From contig NZ_BMUF01000007.1 in assembly GCF_014650055.1 (NCBI RefSeq), positions 186,001-250,000 of the forward strand: a stretch of DNA of 64,000 bases, written 5' to 3'. This document shows positions 34,429-43,699 of this stretch, one piece after another. Position 1 is the stretch's first letter. Each line of letters begins with the position of its first letter. The notes beneath the pieces were generated by a model. It saw only the letters and a list, made by a program, of their open reading frames with translations. It was not told the origin of the DNA and made no database searches. The stretch is from Streptomyces malachitofuscus. Its GTDB lineage: Bacteria; Actinomycetota; Actinomycetes; Streptomycetales; Streptomycetaceae. Both the position numbers and the translations under genes were made by a program.

Positions 34429-35586
34429 GTGCGCCGTACGGTTTTCAACGAGGATCACGAGGCGTTCCGGGAGACGATCCGCGCCTTCATCGAGGCCGAG
34501 GTCGTGCCCGTCTACGACGAGTGGTTCGCGGCGGGCCAGGCGCCCCGCGACTTCTACTACAAGCTCGGTGAGCTGGGCATCTTCGGCATCAGCGTGCCCG
34601 AGGAGTTCGGCGGCGCCGGTATGGACACCCACAAGTTCGAGGCCGTCCTCTACGAGGAGACCGCCCGCGCGGGCGTCCAGTTCGGCGGCTCCGGCGTGCA
34701 CGTGCTGCTCGCCCTGCCCTACCTCAAGATGCTCGCCACCGACGAGCAGAAGAAGCGCTTCCTGCCGAAGTTCGTCACCGGCGAGGAGATGTGGGCCATC
34801 GCGATGACCGAGCCGGGCACCGGCTCCGACCTCGCGGGCATGAAGACCACCGCCAAGCTGAGCGAGGACGGCTCGCACTACGTCCTCAACGGCGCCAAGA
34901 CCTTCATCACCGGCGGCGTCCACGCCGACAAGGTGATCGTCTGCGCCCGCACCGCCGCGCCGACGGCCGAGGACCGCCGCCACGGCATCTCCCTGTTCGC
35001 CGTCGACACCAAGTCCGAGGGCTACTCCGTCGGCCGCAAGCTCGACAAGCTCGGCCTGAAGACCTCCGACACCGCCGAGCTGGCGTTCGTCGACGTCAAG
35101 GTCCCCGTCGAGGACCTCCTCGGCGAGGAGAACAAGGGCTTCTACTACCTCGGCCACAACCTGGCCTCCGAGCGCTGGGGCATCGCCTTCGGCGCCTACG
35201 CCCAGGCCAAGGCCGCCGTCCGGTTCGCCAAGCAGTACGTGCAGGAGCGCACCGTCTTCGGCAAGCCGGTCGCCCACTTCCAGAACACCAAGTTCGAGCT
35301 GGCCGCCTGCCAGGCCGAGGTGGACGCCGCCGAGGCAGTCGCCGACCGCGCCACCGAGGCCCTGGACGCCGGCGAACTCACCCCCGCCGAGGCCGCCAGC
35401 GCCAAGCTGTTCTGCACCGAGGTCGCCCACCGCGTCATCGACCGCTGCCTTCAGCTGCACGGCGGCTACGGCTACATGAACGAGTACCCGATCGCCCGCC
35501 TGTACGCGGACAACCGGGTCAACCGCATCTACGGCGGCACCAGCGAGATCATGAAGTCGATCATCGCCAAGGACATGGGGCTGTAA
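34429..35586 (+). CDS. Acyl-CoA dehydrogenase (LCAD/IVD-like)
   Basis: The 385-residue flavin dehydrogenase has AMTEPGTGSDLAGMKT, LQLHGGYGYMNEYPIAR and YGGTSEIMK. The MCAD-type glutamate position is Gly (YGGTSE), but E248 in ASERWGIAFG sits where LCAD and isovaleryl-CoA dehydrogenases carry the base, so the enzyme should be active. GTG at 34429 has GGAGG nine bases upstream; the earlier ATG at 34402 lies in the leader. A thioesterase gene follows by 35 bases. Substrate chain type is undetermined. Confidence 0.9.
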   Translation: MRRTVFNEDHEAFRETIRAFIEAEVVPVYDEWFAAGQAPRDFYYKLGELGIFGISVPEEFGGAGMDTHKFEAVLYEETARAGVQFGGSGVHVLLALPYLKMLATDEQKKRFLPKFVTGEEMWAIAMTEPGTGSDLAGMKTTAKLSEDGSHYVLNGAKTFITGGVHADKVIVCARTAAPTAEDRRHGISLFAVDTKSEGYSVGRKLDKLGLKTSDTAELAFVDVKVPVEDLLGEENKGFYYLGHNLASERWGIAFGAYAQAKAAVRFAKQYVQERTVFGKPVAHFQNTKFELAACQAEVDAAEAVADRATEALDAGELTPAEAASAKLFCTEVAHRVIDRCLQLHGGYGYMNEYPIARLYADNRVNRIYGGTSEIMKSIIAKDMGL

Positions 35587-35621
35587 GGTCCCGGAAATCC
35601 CTGCCGTATACAACTGATTCC

Positions 35622-36497
35622 ATGAGTCAGGCACTTCAGGAACTCCTCGATCTGCTCGACCTCGAGCAGATCGAGGAGAACATCTTCCGCGGCCGGTCCC
35701 GGGCCTCCGCCGTCCCCCGCGTCTTCGGCGGACAGGTGGCGGCGCAGGCCCTGGTCGCCGCGGGGCGGACGGTCCCCGCGGATCGGCCCGCCCACTCGCT
35801 GCACGCGTACTTCCTGCGCATCGGCGACCCGGGCGCGCCGATCGTCTACACCGTCGACCGGATCCGGGACGGCCGTTCCTTCACCACGCGTCGCGTGGTG
35901 GCGGTCCAGCACGGAAAGCCGATCTTCCACCTCTCGGCGTCCTTCCAGGCGCACGAGGAGGGCCTGGACCACCAGGCGCCGATGCCGCCCGCACCGGACC
36001 CGGACTCCCTGCCCACCTCCGAGGAGCGGCTGAGCGGCTACCCGCACCTGGCGTCGGAGGTCGTGCACCGCTTCCTCGGCGCCCGCGCGGCGGTCGACCT
36101 GCGCTACGTCGACGACCCGCCCTACGGCCGCTTCGGCGAGCCGCGCGACCCGCACAGCCAGGTCTGGTTCCGCACCAACGGCAAGGTCGAGGGCGACGAC
36201 CCGCTGCTGCACGTCGTGCTCGCCACGTACGTCTCCGACATGACGCTGCTGGACTCCATCCTGCTCGCCCACGGGCGCGGCGGCTGGGCCGTCGGTGACG
36301 TCGTCGGCGCGTCCCTGGACCACGCGATGTGGTTCCACCGCCCGTTCCGCGCCGACGAGTGGCTGCTGTACGACCAGCAGTCCCCGTCCGCCCACGGCGG
36401 CCGGGGCCTCGGCCAGGGCCGCATCTACACCCAGGACGGCCGACTGGCGGTCTCCGTCATCCAGGAGGGCGTGGTCCGGGTCCCGCGCGAGGACTGA
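35622..36497 (+). CDS. tesB: Acyl-CoA thioesterase II
   Basis: The 291-residue double hot-dog thioesterase has VFGGQVAAQALVAAGRTV, HSLHAYFLRIGDP, GRSFTTRRVVAVQ and, in the second half, SLDHAMWFHRPFRADEWLLYDQQSP. The catalytic Asp/Thr/Gln triad regions are present. It hydrolyses acyl-CoA to free acid and CoA. It is probably cotranscribed with the acyl-CoA dehydrogenase. Confidence 0.94.
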   Translation: MSQALQELLDLLDLEQIEENIFRGRSRASAVPRVFGGQVAAQALVAAGRTVPADRPAHSLHAYFLRIGDPGAPIVYTVDRIRDGRSFTTRRVVAVQHGKPIFHLSASFQAHEEGLDHQAPMPPAPDPDSLPTSEERLSGYPHLASEVVHRFLGARAAVDLRYVDDPPYGRFGEPRDPHSQVWFRTNGKVEGDDPLLHVVLATYVSDMTLLDSILLAHGRGGWAVGDVVGASLDHAMWFHRPFRADEWLLYDQQSPSAHGGRGLGQGRIYTQDGRLAVSVIQEGVVRVPRED

Positions 36498-36555
36498 CCG
36501 GCCCCGGCGGTGAAAACTCGCTGACCTCACCGGCTCGGCGGCCTACGCTGCCCCG

Positions 36556-36960
36556 GTGAGGAAACACCTGCGTCTGCGCCGTCTCGTCGTCGACGGCACC
36601 GTCCTGCGCTGGACCGTCCGGCAGCGGGTGCGGCCCGCGTACGACGACTGCCGCCTGACGCTGTCCTTCTTCACCGAAGGGTGGCGCGCCGGGGCCGGGC
36701 GCAGGCTGTCCCTGGTCTTCGCCCCGGGCGAGCACCGCATCGTCTCGAACACCTACTTCGAGGCCGGCACCGTGATGCGCCTCCCGGACCGCGCCGATCT
36801 CAACCTCCATGAGACGGGCGCGGCCCGCCGCCTCCTGGACGCCGCGGCGCCGGCCCTGGACCTGCGGCCGGCCGCCCGGGACGTCGAGGTGGACGGCTGG
36901 CCCTACTTCGACGCGGTCGTGGACTCCTCGGGGCCCAGCCCCGCTTCGGCCAGCAGGTAG
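36556..36960 (+). CDS. Conserved hypothetical protein
   Basis: The 134-residue beta-rich, Arg-rich protein starts RKHLRLRRLVVDGTVLRWTVRQRV; no domain is recognised. The GTG at 36556 follows tesB by 58 bases. Its last 58 bases overlap the convergent gene at 36903, which is unusual but both frames look coding. The C-terminal SSGPSPASASR lies entirely in the overlap and may be spurious length. Confidence 0.6.
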   Translation: MRKHLRLRRLVVDGTVLRWTVRQRVRPAYDDCRLTLSFFTEGWRAGAGRRLSLVFAPGEHRIVSNTYFEAGTVMRLPDRADLNLHETGAARRLLDAAAPALDLRPAARDVEVDGWPYFDAVVDSSGPSPASASR

Positions 36961-37718
36961 GCCGTCATCGGGTCGTAGTGGCGGGGGCTCGTCACGTGGT
37001 CGTCCAGGGGGACGGTCACCTGGACCGTGCCCTCGGACTCGGCGAGGAACAGGGCCGGGTCGTTGCAGTCCGCGTACCCGACGGAGTCGACGCCGTACTG
37101 GCCGGCGGCGCCCGCCCAGCCGTGGTCGGCGACCACCAGGTCGGGCAGCGGCCGGCCCTCGCGCTCCAGCGCGGTCAGGATCGCCTTCATCGGCTCACCG
37201 GAATGCGTGTGCCACAGCGTGGCGCCGTGCTCCAGCATCGCCACGTCCGCGAACTGCATCACATAACCCTCTTCGGTGGTCAGCCCGTCCGGGATGACGA
37301 CGATCTCGCAGCCCGCCGCCCGCAGCGCGGCGGCCGTCGCGCGGTGCACATCGAGCAGCCCGCCCGGGTGGCCGGTGGCGAACAGCACCCGCTGCTGCCC
37401 GTCCGCCGCCTTGCGCAGCCGTCCCGCCATCCGCTCCAGCCCGGCGACCGTCAGCTCCGGGTCGATGGTGTCCTGGCCGTAGCGGTACTCGGGATCGTCG
37501 TTGACGCCGACCCGCTCGGCCATCACCGCGAGCACGTCCTGCTCGTCGGTCCAGCGGTCACCGAGCTCGAGGCCGAGCCAGTAGTGGCGGTCGCCGTTCG
37601 CCAGTTTGCGGTAGTGGGAGAGATTGTTCTCGCGCGGCGTGGCGACGTCGCCCGCGATGCGGGTGGCGACGAGGTGTCCGATCAGATCGGCGCGGCTGGG
37701 TGTCCCGGGTATCGGCAT
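36903..37718 (-). CDS. Conserved actinobacterial protein, putative phosphatase
   Basis: The roughly 271-residue cytosolic protein has conserved-looking motifs VLFATGHPGGLLDVHRA, VIPDGLTTEEGYVMQF, LWHTHSGEPMKAIL, and LVVADHGWAGAAGQYGVDSVGYAD. The His and Asp pattern could bind metal. Similar Streptomyces proteins are often labelled phosphatase without proof. ATG 37718 has GGGGG upstream; ATG 37727 is the alternative. It converges on and overlaps 36556. Confidence 0.6.
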   Translation of the reverse strand: MPIPGTPSRADLIGHLVATRIAGDVATPRENNLSHYRKLANGDRHYWLGLELGDRWTDEQDVLAVMAERVGVNDDPEYRYGQDTIDPELTVAGLERMAGRLRKAADGQQRVLFATGHPGGLLDVHRATAAALRAAGCEIVVIPDGLTTEEGYVMQFADVAMLEHGATLWHTHSGEPMKAILTALEREGRPLPDLVVADHGWAGAAGQYGVDSVGYADCNDPALFLAESEGTVQVTVPLDDHVTSPRHYDPMTAYLLAEAGLGPEESTTASK

Positions 37719-37841
37719 GCCCCCCATTGTGGAGCAGCGTCCCGTGGGCGTCGCTGACGTATCGCGCGCTGGGATGTGCGTCACGTACTCAGACGACTGC
37801 GTACGGGTACTCAGCCCCGGCGCCGCGCGGTCCGCCGGTCC

Positions 37842-39386
37842 TCAGCTGCGGCGCAGCGCGAACCACAGCTCCATCCGTACGTCCGGATCGTCCAGGTCCG
37901 CCTCCAGCAGCGCCGCGCACCGCGCGATGCGCTGCCGCACGGTGTTGCGGTGCACGGAGAGTGCCACCGCGGTGCGGTCCCAGCTGCCGTGCAGGGACAG
38001 CCAGGTGCGCAGGGTGTCCGTGAGGGCCGGGGTGGCCGCCATCGGCGCGAGCAGCTCCCGCGCGTGGGCGTCCGCGTCCTGCGGCGGGACCAGGTCGGTG
38101 AGGGCGGGACGGTCCTGGTGCCGGACCAGCGGGGCGCGGGTCGCGCGGGCGCGGGCCAGGGCGCGGGCGGCCTGGGTGTCGGCGGCCGGCCAGTCGGGCG
38201 GAGCGGCGGCGGTGCTGACGCCGAGGGTCCAGCCGGGGTGGGGGTCGACGGGGCGGTCGGCGGGGACGAGTACGCGGACGGTCCTGTCGGCCGACAGGTC
38301 CACCAGGGCCGATCCGAGGGCCGTGCCCAGGGCGGAGGCGGCGAGGGCGTCGGGGGCGGTGGGGGTGTCGGGTTGCGCGTGCACCACGCGGTAGCGCGTT
38401 CCGCCCAGGAGCGGTGCGACGTCCTCGGGGTGTGCGCCCAGCAGGAGCCGGACCAGTGCGGAGGAGCGGGCGGTGGCGGTGCGGCTGTGCTGCTCTCCGG
38501 TGAGGAGGGAGAGGAGGACGGCGGCGACGGAGGCGATGGCGTGGTCGCCGGGGTCGCGGTGGGGGGCGGCGACGCCGAGGACGAAGCCGTGGCCGGGGGC
38601 GAGGGCGTAGGCGGCGAGGTGGGTGCCGTCGACTGTGTCGCTGGCGGAGGTGGGGGCGGGGCGGGAGGTGTTGCGCTGCTCGGCGCTGCGAGGTGCCCCT
38701 GCGCCCACCCGTGCCGCCCCATCAGTACGACTGCCCGCAGTCATGCCTGGCCGGACCAGTGCTGACAGGTTGGTCAGGGCTTCTCTTGCGTCCTCGGGCG
38801 GAGGCGTCCCCGCTGTGGTTGTCTCGGTGGTGTCCGGGGCGTAGAGGGCGGCCCAGCCGCCGATGCGCTGGGCCAGTTGGTGGAGCACCGGCCGGACCGG
38901 GTCCGGGCGGGCCGCTGCCGCCGCGAGGCTCTGCTGGGCCTCCGTGACCCGGCGCAGCTCCGCCATGCGGGCCTGCGCCATCAGCTGCCAGACCGCCCGC
39001 GCCACCCCCGAGAACGTGGTCCGCGGCGGCACCTCGAGCAGCGGCAGCCCGTGCATCTCGCACGCCTCCACCAGCGCCCCCGGCACCGTGTCGTGCACCG
39101 GAGCCACGCCGAAGCCGAGCGCCGCCCCGCCCGCCGCCACGATCCGTGAGACGTAGGCGTCGAAGTAGCCCGCGCCCGCCCCTTCCGGGATGTGCACGCC
39201 CGCCGACAGCAGCAGCTCCCCGCCCAGCAGATACGGGTACGGGTCCGCCATCTCCGAGGTGTGCACCCAGGTGACGACGGCACCGGGGTCCTCGGGCCCC
39301 GCGATACGGCGCAGCCCGAGGTCCGCGCGGGCCAGCAGCGCGTCCAGGAACACAGGGGGCGTGGGCGGAACCGTGGGGTCCGGCAT
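37842..39386 (-). CDS. PucR-family transcriptional regulator
   Basis: The 514-residue regulator has an N-terminal PucR domain (about 10–130: VVTWVHTSEMADPYPYLLGGELLL ... GLPLLEVP), a long variable middle, and a C-terminal PucR helix-turn-helix (LRTWLSLHGSWDRTAVALSV HRNTVRQRIARC). ATG at 39386 has GGAGG eleven bases upstream; the ATG at 39404 has none. It is divergent from the symporter–ureohydrolase–TPP enzyme genes and is their likely activator. PucR proteins commonly control nitrogen-compound catabolism. Confidence 0.88.
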   Translation of the reverse strand: MPDPTVPPTPPVFLDALLARADLGLRRIAGPEDPGAVVTWVHTSEMADPYPYLLGGELLLSAGVHIPEGAGAGYFDAYVSRIVAAGGAALGFGVAPVHDTVPGALVEACEMHGLPLLEVPPRTTFSGVARAVWQLMAQARMAELRRVTEAQQSLAAAAARPDPVRPVLHQLAQRIGGWAALYAPDTTETTTAGTPPPEDAREALTNLSALVRPGMTAGSRTDGAARVGAGAPRSAEQRNTSRPAPTSASDTVDGTHLAAYALAPGHGFVLGVAAPHRDPGDHAIASVAAVLLSLLTGEQHSRTATARSSALVRLLLGAHPEDVAPLLGGTRYRVVHAQPDTPTAPDALAASALGTALGSALVDLSADRTVRVLVPADRPVDPHPGWTLGVSTAAAPPDWPAADTQAARALARARATRAPLVRHQDRPALTDLVPPQDADAHARELLAPMAATPALTDTLRTWLSLHGSWDRTAVALSVHRNTVRQRIARCAALLEADLDDPDVRMELWFALRRS

Positions 39387-39511
39387 GGTGGACGTTTCCT
39401 CCATTCTGTGCGGCCGGTATGGATGAAACGTACACTTCGCAGTCGCTTTTCGGCCACCTAGGGTCGGGTCGACCAGGACACGCCACCGACAGTGCGCGAA
39501 GGAGGCCCCGC

Positions 39512-40978
39512 ATGGCCGTCGACTATCTGGTCATCGTCGTCTATCTGGCCGGCATGCTGGCCATGGGCTGGTGGGGCATGCGCCGCGCCAAGTCCAAGAG
39601 CGAGTTCCTGGTGGCCGGCCGCCGCCTCGGCCCCGCGATGTACTCCGGCACCATGGCCGCCATCGTCCTCGGCGGCGCCTCCACCATCGGCGGCGTCGGC
39701 CTCGGCTACCAGTACGGCCTCTCCGGCGCCTGGATGGTCTTCACCATCGGCCTGGGGCTGCTCGCCCTGAGCGTCTTCTTCTCCGCCCGCATCGCCCGGC
39801 TGAAGGTCTACACCGTCTCCGAGATGCTCGACCTGCGCTACGGCGGCCGGGCGGGCGTCATCTCCGGCGTCGTCATGTGGGCGTACACCCTGATGCTCGC
39901 GGTCACCTCGACCATCGCCTACGCCACGATCTTCGACGTCCTCTTCGACATCAACCGCACCCTGGCGATCATCCTCGGCGGCTCCATCGTCGTCGCGTAC
40001 TCCACGCTCGGCGGCATGTGGTCCATCACGCTCACCGACATGGTGCAGTTCGTGGTCAAGACGATCGGCGTGCTGCTCCTGCTGCTGCCCATCGCCGTGG
40101 TCAAGGCGGGCGGCTTCGGCGAGATGAAGGCGCAGCTGCCCACCGAGTACTTCGACCCGCTGGGCATCGGCGGCGAGACCATCTTCACGTACGTGCTCAT
40201 CTACACCTTCGGCATGCTGATCGGCCAGGACATCTGGCAGCGGGTGTTCACCGCCCGCAGCGACCGCACCGCCCGGTGGGGCGGCACCGTCGCCGGCACC
40301 TACTGCCTCGCCTACGCCCTCGCCGGCGCCGTCATCGGCACGGCCGCCAAGGTGCTCTACCCCGAGCTCGCCAGCCCGGACGACGCCTTCGCCACCATCG
40401 TCAAGGACGAGCTGCCCATGGGCGTGCGCGGCCTCGTCCTGGCCGCCGCCCTCGCCGCGGTGATGTCGACCTCCTCCGGCGCGCTGATCGCCTGCGCCAC
40501 CGTGGCCAACAACGACATCTGGGCCCGGCTGCGCGGCATCGTCCGCCCCGAGGGCGAGCAGCACGACGAGGTCAAGGGCAACCGCGCCTTCATCCTCCTC
40601 ATGGGCCTCGCCGTGATCGCCACCGCCATCGCGCTGAACGACGTCGTCCAGGCGCTGACCGTCGCGTACAACCTGCTCGTCGGCGGGCTCCTCGTCCCCA
40701 TCCTCGGCGGACTGCTGTGGAAGCGCGGCACCGCGCAGGGCGCCCTCGCCGCCGTGGCCGCGGGCGGTCTCGCCGTCGTCGGCCTCATGGCGGGCTACGG
40801 CATCCTCGCCAACGAGCCCGTCTACTACGGCCTGCTGTCCTCCCTCGCCGCCTACGTCGTCGTCTCCCTGGCGACCCGGCCCACCGACGCGGCCGTACTC
40901 GCCGCCTGGCGCGAACGTCTCGCCGGCCGCGCCCCCGCACCCGAATCCGTGTCCGAACAGGTCTCCGCCGCCCAGTAG
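39512..40978 (+). CDS. Sodium:solute symporter (SSS family)
   Basis: The 488-residue permease has about 13 membrane helices, including YLVIVVYLAGMLAMGWWGMR at the start, GTMAAIVLGGASTIGGVGLGYQYG and LAAVMSTSSGALIACATV, typical of SSS transporters. ATG at 39512 has a perfect AAGGAGG. It lies 57 bases before the agmatinase-family gene. The substrate is probably a guanidino or amine compound used by that enzyme, by context only. Confidence 0.92.
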   Translation: MAVDYLVIVVYLAGMLAMGWWGMRRAKSKSEFLVAGRRLGPAMYSGTMAAIVLGGASTIGGVGLGYQYGLSGAWMVFTIGLGLLALSVFFSARIARLKVYTVSEMLDLRYGGRAGVISGVVMWAYTLMLAVTSTIAYATIFDVLFDINRTLAIILGGSIVVAYSTLGGMWSITLTDMVQFVVKTIGVLLLLLPIAVVKAGGFGEMKAQLPTEYFDPLGIGGETIFTYVLIYTFGMLIGQDIWQRVFTARSDRTARWGGTVAGTYCLAYALAGAVIGTAAKVLYPELASPDDAFATIVKDELPMGVRGLVLAAALAAVMSTSSGALIACATVANNDIWARLRGIVRPEGEQHDEVKGNRAFILLMGLAVIATAIALNDVVQALTVAYNLLVGGLLVPILGGLLWKRGTAQGALAAVAAGGLAVVGLMAGYGILANEPVYYGLLSSLAAYVVVSLATRPTDAAVLAAWRERLAGRAPAPESVSEQVSAAQ

Positions 40979-41035
40979 CATCATCAGGGCAGTCAGTACA
41001 TACGCGACGAAGCGCAGAAAAGAGAGCAGTTCCCC

Positions 41036-42001
41036 ATGAGCAACGAGACGCCGCGCGGCCCCGTCGACTCCTCCCGCGTCCCGCGGTACGCCGGCCCCGC
41101 GACCTTCGCCCGGCTGCCCCGCCTCGACGAGGTCGGCCGCGCCGACGTCGCCGTGGTGGGCGTGCCGTTCGACTCGGGCGTCTCCTACCGGCCGGGCGCC
41201 CGCTTCGGCGGCAACGCCATCCGCGAGGCGTCCCGGCTGCTGCGCCCCTACAACCCCGCTCAGGACGCCTCCCCGTTCGCGCTGGCGCAGGTGGCCGACG
41301 GCGGCGACATCGCCGTGAACCCGTTCAACATCAACGAGGCCGTGGAGACGGTCGAGGCCGCCGCCGACGACCTGCTCGGCACCGGCGCCCGCCTCATGAC
41401 GCTCGGCGGCGACCACACCATCGCCCTGCCGCTGCTGCGTTCGGTGGCCAAGAAGCACGGCCCCGTGGCCCTGCTCCACTTCGACGCGCACCTCGACACC
41501 TGGGACACCTACTTCGGCGCCGAGTACACCCACGGCACCCCGTTCCGCCGCGCGGTGGAGGAGGGCATCCTCGACACCTCCGCCCTCTCCCACGTCGGCA
41601 CCCGCGGCCCCCTCTACGGCAAGCAGGACCTCACCGACGACGAGAAGATGGGCTTCGGCATCGTCACCTCCGCCGACGTCTACCGCCGGGGCGCCGACGA
41701 GGTCGCCGACCAGCTGCGTCAGCGCATCGGCGACCGCCCGCTGTACATCTCCATCGACATCGACTGCCTCGACCCCGCCCACGCGCCCGGCACCGGCACC
41801 CCCGAGGCGGGCGGCATGACCTCCCGCGAGCTGCTGGAGATCCTGCGCGGACTGGCCTCCTGCAACCTGGTCTCCGCGGACGTCGTCGAGGTGGCGCCCG
41901 CGTACGATCACGCCGAGATCACCTCGGTGGCCGCGTCCCACACGGCGTACGAGCTGACCACGATCATGTCCCGCCAGATTGCAGAGGCCCGCGCGAAGTG
42001 A
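41036..42001 (+). CDS. speB: Agmatinase-family ureohydrolase
   Basis: The 321-residue binuclear manganese enzyme removes urea from a guanidino compound. Metal ligands are in LGGDHTIALP, HFDAHLDTW and SIDIDCLDPAHAPGTGTPEAGG. Agmatine is the default substrate, but guanidinobutyrate, guanidinopropionate and proclavaminate amidinohydrolases share this fold. Its stop overlaps the next start (GTGA). Upstream symporter and PucR regulator point to catabolism of an imported compound. Confidence 0.93.
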   Translation: MSNETPRGPVDSSRVPRYAGPATFARLPRLDEVGRADVAVVGVPFDSGVSYRPGARFGGNAIREASRLLRPYNPAQDASPFALAQVADGGDIAVNPFNINEAVETVEAAADDLLGTGARLMTLGGDHTIALPLLRSVAKKHGPVALLHFDAHLDTWDTYFGAEYTHGTPFRRAVEEGILDTSALSHVGTRGPLYGKQDLTDDEKMGFGIVTSADVYRRGADEVADQLRQRIGDRPLYISIDIDCLDPAHAPGTGTPEAGGMTSRELLEILRGLASCNLVSADVVEVAPAYDHAEITSVAASHTAYELTTIMSRQIAEARAK

Positions 42002-43683
42002 CTCACGACCACGACCTGGTGCTCCGCCCGACGCCGGCCCAGACGGAGGCCGCGCTGAACCCGCCCCCCGGCCGCAACGGCGGAGACCTCGTCGTGGAGA
42101 CCCTGGCCGGGCTCGGCGCGACCACCGTCTTCGGCCTGCCCGGCCAGCACGCCCTCGGCATGTTCGACGCCCTGCGCCGCTCCGACCTTCGGTACATCGG
42201 CCTGCGGGTGGAGAACAACGCCGGGTTCGCGGCGGACGCCTACGGCCGGATCACCGGCGAGGCGGCCCCGCTGCTGCTGTCGACCGGCCCGGGTGCGCTG
42301 ACCTCGCTGGCCGCGCTCCAGGAGGCGGCGGCCGCCTCCGCTCCGGTGCTGGCGATCAGCAGCCAGGTCCCGACCGCCGGGCTCGGCGGCGGCCGCCACG
42401 GCTATCTGCACGAACTCCCCGACCAGTCGGCCTCGTTCCGGGGCGTCGTCAAGTCCGTCCACACGGTGCGTACCGCGTCCCAGATCCCGTCGGCGGTCGC
42501 GGAGGCCTGGAAGTCGGCGCTGACCGTGCCGCACGGACCGGTGTGGGTGGAGATCCCGCAGGACGTCCTGCTCGCGGAGACGGCCCTGCCGGTGGTGACG
42601 GCGATGGACGCCACCCCGGACGACCTGCCCCCGCGTCCCGAGCTGACCGCCCTCGCCGCCCATCTGCTGGCCCACGCGGAACGCCCCGCGATCATCGCGG
42701 GCGGGGGAGTGGTCCGCTCGGACGCCTCCGGCAAGCTGAAGCAGCTCGCCGAGCGGATCCAGGCCCCGGTCGTCACCACACCCGGCGGCAAGGGCGCCTT
42801 CCCCTGGACGCACCCGCTGTCGCTGCAGTCCTGGCTGGAGGACCGTCACACCACCGACTTCCTCGAGGACGCGGACGTCCTGCTCGTCGTCGGCTCGGGC
42901 CTGGGCGAACTCTCCTCCAACTACCACACGTTCCGGCCGCGCGGCCGCGTCGTCCAGATCGAGGCCGACCTCGGCAAGCTGGAGTCCAACCACCCGGGCA
43001 TCGGCATCCACGCGGACGCCCGCCTCGCCCTCCAGGCGCTGCTGGAAACGGTGGAACCGCGCGAGGACGCGACCGCCCCGGAGCGGGTACGGGACCTGCT
43101 GGACCGGGTGCGCGCACGCATCGCCGCGCAGGAACTCACCCTGGAGCAGCAGGTGCTCGCGGCGGTCCGCCGAGCCCTTCCCACCAGCTCGCCGTCGTTC
43201 TGGGACATGACCATCCTGGCCTACTGGGCCTGGTCCGCCTTCGACGCCATGGGCCCCAACCACCTGCACTCGGCGCAGGGCGCGGGCGGCCTCGGCTACG
43301 GCTTCCCGGCCGCCCTCGGCGCGGCGGCCGCCGACCCCACCCGCCCGGTGCTGGCGGTCTCCGGGGACGGCGGCGCCCTGTACTCCGTCGCCGAACTGGC
43401 CACGGCCCGCCAGTACGACCTGGACGTCACCTGGCTGATCGTCGACGACGGCGGCTACGGCATCCTGCGCGAGTACATGACCGACACCTTCGGCGAGCCC
43501 ACGGCGACGGAACTGACCCGCCCCGACTACGTGGCGCTGGCCGAGTCCTTCGGCGTGCCGGGACTGCGCACCACCCCCGAGACCCTGGAGCAGGACCTCG
43601 CGAAGGCCCTGGCGACCCCGGGTCCTTCGGTCGTCGTCCTCCCCGCGGTCCTGCGGATGTTCGCGCCGACGCACCTGGGCTGA
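41998..43683 (+). CDS. Thiamine-diphosphate-dependent enzyme (acetolactate synthase-like)
   Basis: The 561-residue three-domain ThDP enzyme has a Pyr domain with FGLPGQHALGMFDAL and E72 in RVENNAGFAADAYGR, the cofactor-activating Glu. The PP domain has SGDGGALYSVAELATARQ, then VDDGGYG in place of the usual NN pair. The FAD or middle domain is present (TPGGKGAFPWTHP). GTG at 41998 overlaps speB by four bases, so the two are made together. The reaction is unknown: decarboxylase, carboligase or CeaS-like roles are all possible. Confidence 0.85.
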   Translation: MTHDHDLVLRPTPAQTEAALNPPPGRNGGDLVVETLAGLGATTVFGLPGQHALGMFDALRRSDLRYIGLRVENNAGFAADAYGRITGEAAPLLLSTGPGALTSLAALQEAAAASAPVLAISSQVPTAGLGGGRHGYLHELPDQSASFRGVVKSVHTVRTASQIPSAVAEAWKSALTVPHGPVWVEIPQDVLLAETALPVVTAMDATPDDLPPRPELTALAAHLLAHAERPAIIAGGGVVRSDASGKLKQLAERIQAPVVTTPGGKGAFPWTHPLSLQSWLEDRHTTDFLEDADVLLVVGSGLGELSSNYHTFRPRGRVVQIEADLGKLESNHPGIGIHADARLALQALLETVEPREDATAPERVRDLLDRVRARIAAQELTLEQQVLAAVRRALPTSSPSFWDMTILAYWAWSAFDAMGPNHLHSAQGAGGLGYGFPAALGAAAADPTRPVLAVSGDGGALYSVAELATARQYDLDVTWLIVDDGGYGILREYMTDTFGEPTATELTRPDYVALAESFGVPGLRTTPETLEQDLAKALATPGPSVVVLPAVLRMFAPTHLG

Positions 43684-43699
43684 GGGGCCCGGGAGCGGC

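Noticed and set aside
39571..43683. A 1370-residue frame joining antiphase sequence of the symporter and speB to the TPP enzyme
   Set aside because: Only the part from 41998 is real; the rest is out of frame with two clear genes and Arg/His/Pro rich.
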